Shown here in pieces: positions 14,657-19,615 of a DNA stretch of 19,615 bases. The DNA comes from Ruminococcus sp. CAG:488 (lineage in GTDB: Bacteria > Bacillota > Clostridia > Oscillospirales > Acutalibacteraceae), in assembly GCA_000434055.1 (NCBI GenBank), contig HF999612.1, positions 1 through 19,615 on the forward strand, in the 5' to 3' direction. Positions within the stretch are counted from its first letter, which is position 1, and each line of letters begins with the position of its first letter. Position numbers and translations under genes: made by a program. Below the pieces are notes generated by a model. It had not been told where the DNA came from, did no database searches, and saw only the letters and a program-made list of their open reading frames with translations.

Positions 14657-15685
14657 TTAAAGTAAATTTTCAAGTTTTCTGACCTGCTTATTTATGGGAT
14701 AATAAATAAGATTTATTACATACGACACCGCGACGCATATTGCAAGCATAAATAAAAATATCGGGATAGGGTATTCCGCTCTGTATACAAGCTTTGGAAA
14801 CAGCACCAAATAGAAAAACATATGCGTAAACCAAATGTTTGTTGAATGTGTTCCGAAAAAGCCGAAAACTTTGTCAACCAGCCGCAATCTCGGACAAAAT
14901 TTAAAAATACATATAATCAAAAAGCCTGTCAGCGGAGCTATAACCAACGATCTGATAACAAGTGTATGCCCCAAAAGCATTGCAACAAAGACCGCCGCCG
15001 AAATTACACATCTCCATATCGGTTTAACTTTTGTTGCAGCCCTCTCAAGCTTTTCGAAAAACCGTTCCTTACAGCAAACAACACCGATAATGTATTCAAA
15101 AAAAGTTGTTCCGAACGGACCGAACCAATTTATCGCTTCATACGGGGTTCCGTATTTAAACCGCATAAGATAACCGCCGCAATAGATTGCAAACGATATC
15201 AGCAAAACTGCAATTGAGTTCATTTTTTCAGTCGCTTTGAGCACAATCGGAGAGATAAAAACAATCACGGCATAAACCGACATATACCACCATGCGCCGT
15301 TATAAGAAACCGAAACCGTTGTAAAAGTTTTGAGAAACTTCACAAAATCTCCAGGCATAAAATCAGCCTGACCTGTGGCGACGCTGATCAAGGTAAACAA
15401 AAGAAGAATTATCCAAAAATTGCAGTAAAGAGACAATAAGCTTATCAGTCTTCTTTTGTAATAATTCTTTTGCCGAAACAATTTCATGTGTGCATAGCCG
15501 CTGCAAAAGGCAAATCCCATAACGCAGAAATCCGAAAGCTGTGCAAAATAAAAAATCAAAGGGTATCCCTTGAGCATAATCAAGGGCGTAAATAAATCAG
15601 AATAATTAAGATTATCAAAAAGGTGCAAACAGACCATAGCAAGTACAGATATTCCCTGTAACATCTTAGATTCTTCTTTGCTCAT
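14657..15685 (-). CDS. Acyltransferase family 3 membrane protein
   Basis: A 342-residue integral membrane protein with about ten hydrophobic segments. Its N-terminus (M-L-Q-G-I-S-V-L-A-M-V-C-L-H-L-F, His21) matches the first helix of acyltransferase-3 proteins, which usually read R-G-x-A-x-x-x-V-x-x-x-H; Gln10 replaces the usual Arg. These enzymes O-acylate envelope sugars, peptidoglycan or other extracellular glycans. The substrate cannot be told here. The ATG at 15685 follows GGGAG; an apparent TTG start at 15751 lies on the promoter -35 and is rejected. It is first in the operon with the radical SAM, DUF2344 and GT-C-like genes. Confidence 0.8.
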   Translation of the reverse strand: MSKEESKMLQGISVLAMVCLHLFDNLNYSDLFTPLIMLKGYPLIFYFAQLSDFCVMGFAFCSGYAHMKLFRQKNYYKRRLISLLSLYCNFWIILLLFTLISVATGQADFMPGDFVKFLKTFTTVSVSYNGAWWYMSVYAVIVFISPIVLKATEKMNSIAVLLISFAIYCGGYLMRFKYGTPYEAINWFGPFGTTFFEYIIGVVCCKERFFEKLERAATKVKPIWRCVISAAVFVAMLLGHTLVIRSLVIAPLTGFLIICIFKFCPRLRLVDKVFGFFGTHSTNIWFTHMFFYLVLFPKLVYRAEYPIPIFLFMLAICVAVSYVINLIYYPINKQVRKLENLL

Positions 15686-15722
15686 ATTTTTCTCCCGACT
15701 CAAGTAAGCATATAATAAATTT

Positions 15723-15751
15723 ATTTTACTATGAACCGACGTTTTTTTCAA
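15723..15751 (-). promoter_or_regulatory. Sigma-A promoter of the acyltransferase operon
   Basis: Minus-strand TTGAAA (15751-15746), a 17-bp spacer, TAAAAT (15728-15723). It lies about 38 bases before the acyltransferase ATG and probably drives all four genes down to 10477, since the gaps are 24 bases, an overlap and 15 bases. Confidence 0.75.
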
Positions 15752-15869
15752 GTAAAATAATATATAATCAGACTTAGCTGTATAGCAAACAAATCAATTA
15801 AAAATCTATTCACAGGAAATTCACATTTTTTTGGTAAAATTTGAATATCAAAATAAAGGAGTGATTTAA

Positions 15870-16547
15870 ATGGCAAAGGCTTTGCCGAAGCCGATTGACG
15901 GAACATTGAGGAAGTTCTCTCTGCGAGTTCCCGAGGTTATCCGTGAGTGCAGCGGAATTGTTGTTTTTGGGAAAAGGATAAAGTCGCTTGTTTTTTCAAC
16001 CGACGTTGCCATAATAAGAAACGTTAACGCTGACGCGATAATCGCCGTATATCCGTTCACACCCCAACCGATAATAACCCAGGCGATTTTGTCCGCTTCG
16101 GACATCCCTGTCTTTGTCGGAGTCGGCGGAGGTTTGACGAGCGGAAAAAGAATTCTCAGCCTTTCCACCTTTGCTGAAATGCAGGGAGCGACGGGAGTTG
16201 TTCTCAATGCTCCGGTATCAAACGAAATTGTACGGGATGTCAGCGACAATATTGATATTCCGACAGTCATGACTGTTGTTCGCGATGATGATGATATTCA
16301 AGCTCGAATAGATGCCGGCGCGGCCATTCTCAACGTTTCCGCCGCTTCACGCACACCTGAAATCATAGCCAAAATCCGCAAAGATTTCCATGATATCCCG
16401 ATTATTGCAACAGGGGGTCCGACAGAGGACTCGATCAGAAAAACAATTGAGGCGGGCGCAAATGCAATCACATGGACTCCGCCTTCAAACGGCGAAATCT
16501 TCCGTGATGTCATGGATGCTTACCGAGCCGGTCAGCCGCACCCGTAA
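15870..16547 (+). CDS. TIM-barrel family protein annotated as 'hydrolase' in relatives
   Basis: A 225-residue cytoplasmic protein with the glycine-rich pattern of a phosphate-binding TIM barrel: A-V-Y-P-F-T-P-Q-P, G-V-G-G-G-L-T-S-G-K-R, N-A-P-V-S-N-E, D-A-G-A-A-I-L-N-V-S-A-A, and A-T-G-G-P-T-E-D-S near 182. From memory, close relatives in clostridia are annotated only as 'hydrolase', with no known reaction. The late A-T-G-G plus G-A-N-A-I strands resemble the phosphate-binding end of flavin or ribulose-phosphate barrels. The start has AAAGGAG eight bases upstream. No clear promoter is seen between it and the divergent acyltransferase gene, though AT-rich DNA could hold a weak one. It is followed 25 bases later by a nitroreductase gene. 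Confidence 0.7.
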   Translation: MAKALPKPIDGTLRKFSLRVPEVIRECSGIVVFGKRIKSLVFSTDVAIIRNVNADAIIAVYPFTPQPIITQAILSASDIPVFVGVGGGLTSGKRILSLSTFAEMQGATGVVLNAPVSNEIVRDVSDNIDIPTVMTVVRDDDDIQARIDAGAAILNVSAASRTPEIIAKIRKDFHDIPIIATGGPTEDSIRKTIEAGANAITWTPPSNGEIFRDVMDAYRAGQPHP

Positions 16548-16572
16548 AACGATTATAAAGAAGGCGATTTTT

Positions 16573-17232
16573 ATGACGCTCACCGAAGCAATCACGGCAA
16601 GACATTCCGTGCGAAGCTTTACAGACAGAAAAATTGATGACAGCATTGCCGCCGAGCTTCAGAAAACAATTGATGACTGCAACCGTCTGAGCGGCTTTAG
16701 GATTCAGCTTATGCTCGATGAACCGAACGCTTTTTCCACACGAATGGCACACTACGGAAATTTTCACAACTGTAAAAATTACATTGCAATGATAGGTCCA
16801 AAAGGTCACGATGAGGACTGCGGCTATTACGGCGAAAAAATCGTCATTAAAGCACAGCAGCTCGGGCTGAATTCCTGCTGGGTCGCAGTGAGCTACGGGA
16901 AATCAAAGGTGCCTTGCAACATTCCTCACGGGCAAAAGCTGTATATGGTTATCGCCCTCGGCTACGGAACAACACAGGGCACACAGCATAAATCCAAAAG
17001 TATGGACGAATTGTGCAAGGTTGTCGGCGATGTGCTGCCATGGTTTTTCAATGCAATGACTCTTGCAATGCTTGCACCGACCGCTGTTAATCAGCAAAAG
17101 TTTTTGTTCACCCTTGATAACGATACGGTTCGCGCAAAGGCTCTCAGGGGTTTCTACTCAAAAACCGATCTCGGAATCGCCAAATACCATTTTGAAATAG
17201 GTGCAGGCGATGCCGAATTTAAATGGTCATAA
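16573..17232 (+). CDS. Nitroreductase family protein
   Basis: A 219-residue nitroreductase-family flavoprotein. The N-terminal A-R-H-S-V-R-S-F (9-16) is the family FMN-phosphate-binding signature; G-Y-Y-G-E-K-I-V-I-K-A-Q-Q-L-G-L-N-S-C-W-V (about 85-105) and L-A-P-T-A-V-N-Q-Q-K (about 168-177) are also characteristic. Substrate is unknown; such proteins reduce nitro groups, flavins, quinones or iodotyrosine-like compounds. The ATG at 16573 has AAGAAGG upstream, and longer in-frame starts overlap the previous gene and lack a site. It forms a two-gene operon with the TIM-barrel gene, ending at 17249-17279. Confidence 0.88.
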   Translation: MTLTEAITARHSVRSFTDRKIDDSIAAELQKTIDDCNRLSGFRIQLMLDEPNAFSTRMAHYGNFHNCKNYIAMIGPKGHDEDCGYYGEKIVIKAQQLGLNSCWVAVSYGKSKVPCNIPHGQKLYMVIALGYGTTQGTQHKSKSMDELCKVVGDVLPWFFNAMTLAMLAPTAVNQQKFLFTLDNDTVRAKALRGFYSKTDLGIAKYHFEIGAGDAEFKWS

Positions 17233-17248
17233 AACTTTATATTTTTTT

Positions 17249-17279
17249 GGAGCTGATAGCGATTTCAGCTCCCTTTTTT
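17249..17279 (+). terminator. Terminator after the nitroreductase gene
   Basis: A perfect 8-bp stem (GGAGCTGA at 17249-17256 with TCAGCTCC at 17265-17272), an 8-base loop, then CTTTTTT. It lies 16 bases after the stop and ends two bases before the -35 of the next gene. Confidence 0.88.
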
Positions 17280-17280
17280 G

Positions 17281-17309
17281 TTGAAAAAATCTATCATATA
17301 TGATATTAT
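17281..17309 (+). promoter_or_regulatory. Sigma-A promoter overlapping the 5' end of the beta-helix gene
   Basis: TTGAAA (17281-17286), a 17-bp spacer, TATTAT (17304-17309) with TGA directly before it (extended -10). Transcription would start near 17316, downstream of the in-frame ATG at 17300, so that ATG cannot lie on this transcript. Confidence 0.7.
17292..17305. promoter_or_regulatory. 14-bp palindrome in the promoter spacer, candidate operator
   Basis: TATCATATATGATA is a perfect palindrome lying inside the spacer and the first bases of the -10 box. A repressor bound here would block the promoter. It is AT-rich, so chance is a real alternative. Confidence 0.35.
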
Positions 17310-19528
17310 CTATAGAAGCAAGCAAAAGGAAGTTTCAGCATGATAAAAAAGTTGTTTCTGTTTTGCTCTCGTTAGCAATCATATTTTTGGCAGCAGGCTT
17401 TGCTGCCTATGCGGAGGATAAAAACATGATTTTTGTTTCACCAAGCGGCAATGACAATTCAAGCGGCACAATTGATGCTCCGCTTGCTACTCTTTCCGCT
17501 GCCAAAGAAAAGGCAAAAGCACTTGACGGCGCGGTTACTGTTTGCTTCCGTGAGGGAACATACACAATCGACGATACCGTTAATTTTGACAAAAACGATA
17601 AATCCGGCGTTGTTTATAAAGCTTACAGCAACGAAAAGGTTATTTTCACCTCCGGCAGCCCTTACACAGGATTTGAGGAATGCACGGTAAACGGCGTACG
17701 TGCTTTTAAAAAGGATATCGGCAAGGGTGCAGATTTCAATATTCTTTTCAACGAGCAAACCACGCTTTCAAGAACTCGCTATCCCGAAAGCGGATATTTT
17801 TATGTTAACGATGTTTCCGATGATGACATTCAGCCGGGCGACGATAAAAACGACCAATATCATACGGGATTTTTGGGTATGTACATTGATAATAGCAACT
17901 TTTTCGATTTCAAGAATATGGAAGATGTTGAAATAAAGCTTCTTCATTTTTGGAAGGATGAAACACTTTTAATAAAGTCCTACGACAAAAAGACGAGTCA
18001 TATCGCTTTTAACAAAACATCTACCATGAGAATAAACAAAAATGACCGCTTCTTCCTTCAAAATGTTTTTGAAACGCTTAACAAACCCGGTCAGTGGTAT
18101 CTCGACAAAACCGAAGGCGTTCTCTACGTCATCCCCAACGAAAGCGATACGCCCGAAAATTATACCGTTTGGGGGTCAACAACAGAGACTATGATCTCCG
18201 TCGACGGTGTTGACGGAATTTCCTTTGAAAACATTCTCTTTCGTGCCAACGGATTTTTTTATCTCCCCAAGCGTGAATTCACTCAGGCGGCATACGATGT
18301 AAAATCCTGTATCTCTTATAAAAACGCAACGAACTTCCATATAAAAAATTGTGAGTTCAGAGACATCGCTGCCTGCTCGGTTTTCTTCGGCAGCAATGTT
18401 CGGAACGCCTCGGTTGAAAGTTGCCTTTTCAACAATATAGGTGCACAGGCTGTTTATGTTCACGGCGAAAACATTGATATTAACGATCCGAACGTTACAA
18501 AAAATATTACTATCTCAAACAATCTGATCTCAGAATACGGCAGGACTTATTTCAATGCCGTTGCAATTCTCGTTATTCATGCAAATTCCGTCGACATCAC
18601 TCACAATGAAATTCACGACGGATATTACACGGCAATTTCAGTCGGCTGGGTTTGGGGCTACTCCCACAACGTTTGCTATAACAACCGAATTTGCGACAAT
18701 CTTATATACAATATCGGTCAAGGCTGGCTTTCCGACATGGGTGGAATTTATATGCTCGGCAACCAGCCGAACACGGTCATTTCGGGTAATGTAATTCACA
18801 ATGTAAGTGCAGACCCTGAGGAGGGCGGCTACGGCGGCTGGGGAATTTATCTTGATGAGGGCTCGTCGTATATGCTTGTTGAAAAAAATCTTGTTTACTC
18901 CTGCGGCAGTGACTCTTATCATCTCCATTACGGCTCATACAATACTTTAAGGAACAATATTTTTGCCCTCAGCGGAGAATCCCAACTTAGAATCGTTACC
19001 GCACCGACTCGTTGCACGCCCGATGACGGCGGACAAAAAACCGTTGACCTTTACAACAATATTATTCTCACGGATCAAAAGACCTGTGTCTTATCCTATA
19101 TGCATAACACTTTCACAATGGACGAACGTAACAATACATATTGGGATCTTTCGTTTGGAGGAGAACTTTATGCAAGCAAAGAAACAAATATAAATCTTTC
19201 ATTAAGTATTAAAACGGCAATCAGAAAAGGATTTATACATTCGCCCATAATAGCCGACCCGATGTTCAGAGATGCCGCAAGCTTTGATTTTGAACTCAGT
19301 CCCGATTCTCCGGCGATCGCCGCAGGCTTCGAGCCTTGGGATTACTCAAACGCAGGTACTCTTTCGGAAACAACGATAGGTCTTTCGGCCGAGGGCGGCA
19401 ACACCGCCTACAATGCAAATTCGGCGCACGTTCCGATGACTCCTGCAAAGGAGCAAAAACGCTTCCTTGCCGAAATAATCAACGCAATTTATTTCTTCTT
19501 TAAAACCCTTTTCGGCTCGATTTGCTGA
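17300..19528 (+). CDS. Secreted parallel beta-helix protein, GH141-like
   Basis: A 742-residue frame (from ATG 17300) for an exported carbohydrate-active-type protein. A signal peptide core (about 18-38) ends A-Y-A before E-D. Then V-S-P-S-G-N-D-N-S-S-G-T-I-D-A-P-L-A-T-L (about 46-65), as in right-handed beta-helix proteins of the GH120/GH141 type, and many N-x-I/V-x-x-N-x-I rungs (about 330-560). S-D-M-G-G-I-Y (Asp479) and G-I-Y-L-D-E-G-S (Asp519, Glu520) are conserved-looking acidic positions; a pair of Asp about 41 apart is, from memory, the proposed catalytic pair of GH141 enzyme BT1002. The last ~20 residues form a hydrophobic tail ending F-G-S-I-C. Start is doubtful: no ribosome binding site precedes 17300 and the promoter overlaps it. 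A well-placed ATG at 17340 is out of frame by one base. Confidence 0.72.
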   Translation: MILSIEASKRKFQHDKKVVSVLLSLAIIFLAAGFAAYAEDKNMIFVSPSGNDNSSGTIDAPLATLSAAKEKAKALDGAVTVCFREGTYTIDDTVNFDKNDKSGVVYKAYSNEKVIFTSGSPYTGFEECTVNGVRAFKKDIGKGADFNILFNEQTTLSRTRYPESGYFYVNDVSDDDIQPGDDKNDQYHTGFLGMYIDNSNFFDFKNMEDVEIKLLHFWKDETLLIKSYDKKTSHIAFNKTSTMRINKNDRFFLQNVFETLNKPGQWYLDKTEGVLYVIPNESDTPENYTVWGSTTETMISVDGVDGISFENILFRANGFFYLPKREFTQAAYDVKSCISYKNATNFHIKNCEFRDIAACSVFFGSNVRNASVESCLFNNIGAQAVYVHGENIDINDPNVTKNITISNNLISEYGRTYFNAVAILVIHANSVDITHNEIHDGYYTAISVGWVWGYSHNVCYNNRICDNLIYNIGQGWLSDMGGIYMLGNQPNTVISGNVIHNVSADPEEGGYGGWGIYLDEGSSYMLVEKNLVYSCGSDSYHLHYGSYNTLRNNIFALSGESQLRIVTAPTRCTPDDGGQKTVDLYNNIILTDQKTCVLSYMHNTFTMDERNNTYWDLSFGGELYASKETNINLSLSIKTAIRKGFIHSPIIADPMFRDAASFDFELSPDSPAIAAGFEPWDYSNAGTLSETTIGLSAEGGNTAYNANSAHVPMTPAKEQKRFLAEIINAIYFFFKTLFGSIC
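17324..17350 (+). other. Ribosome binding site, out-of-frame ATG and A6 tract
   Basis: AAAAGGAAG (17324-17332) lies seven bases before ATG at 17340-17342, which reads M-I-K-K-L-F-L-F-C-S-R then stops. The A6 tract at 17345-17350 follows the ATG. One extra A would join this ATG to the main frame as M-I-K-K-V-V-S-V-L-L-S-L-A, an ideal signal peptide start. Confidence 0.65.
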
Positions 19529-19547
19529 GATATGAGATAAATTTATT

Positions 19548-19586
19548 AAAATCCGCAAGAACTTATTTTGTTCCTGCGGATTTTTT
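19548..19586 (+). terminator. Terminator after the beta-helix gene
   Basis: A 10-bp stem (AAAATCCGCA at 19548-19557 with TGCGGATTTT at 19575-19584), an A-C mismatch, a 4-bp inner stem (GAAC/GTTC) and a 7-base loop, followed by a run of T. It lies 19 bases after the stop. Nothing further is seen to the window end. Confidence 0.9.
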
Positions 19587-19615
19587 CTCAAATGATTTAT
19601 TAAAGAAACTATAAA

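Noticed and set aside
15686..15751. Extended acyltransferase N-terminus from TTG 15751
   Set aside because: That TTG is part of the promoter -35 and no ribosome binding site precedes it.
15790..15869. Promoter of the TIM-barrel gene
   Set aside because: TAAAAT and GAATAT boxes exist but neither has a matching -35 at the right distance; a repeated TTCACA is present but unexplained.

Overview
The window looks like chromosomal DNA of a gut or rumen clostridium (Bacillota, Clostridia, probably Oscillospiraceae/Ruminococcaceae). This rests on strong AGGAGG-type ribosome binding sites, sigma-A promoters, an L10-type leader before rplJ, a DUF1540 protein, the radical SAM/DUF2344 pair and a secreted dockerin protein. 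Genus is inference. I see no phage, plasmid, transposase, CRISPR, tRNA or rRNA. Most of it is housekeeping, flanked by secreted carbohydrate-related proteins.

Layout. 1-1149: 3' part of a metallophosphoesterase cut by the window edge. 1174-2386: promoter, autoregulatory leader, attenuator, rplJ, rplL and terminator. 2397-3416: a small metallophosphoesterase (-) diverging from a 55-residue DUF1540 protein (+), with a 14-bp palindrome between them. 3451-6328 (-): threonine synthase with its own promoter, then a secreted protein with an N-terminal dockerin and a phosphodiester-glycosidase-like domain. 6352-10384 (-): a ribosome/secretion/nucleic-acid cluster read as rplS, lepB, lepB, rbgA, rnhB, yraN, starting from a clear promoter and a structured rplS leader; a 105-bp tandem repeat lies between rbgA and rnhB. 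10477-15751 (-): four close genes behind one promoter: acyltransferase-3 membrane protein, radical SAM protein, DUF2344 protein, and a polytopic GT-C-like membrane protein. 15870-17279 (+): a TIM-barrel 'hydrolase' and a nitroreductase-family protein, then a terminator. 17281-19586 (+): a secreted parallel beta-helix protein resembling GH141, with its own promoter and terminator.

Most worth checking. (1) The 5' end of the beta-helix gene: the promoter overlaps the only in-frame ATG, while the ATG with a good ribosome binding site is out of frame by one base across an A6 tract. This implies a frameshift, an assembly error or slippage. (2) A terminator before rbgA whose loop is complementary to the rbgA Shine-Dalgarno. 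(3) A similar hydrophobic C-terminal tail on two unrelated enzymes at opposite ends of the window. (4) The 105-bp tandem repeat. I found no convincing wholly new multi-gene system.
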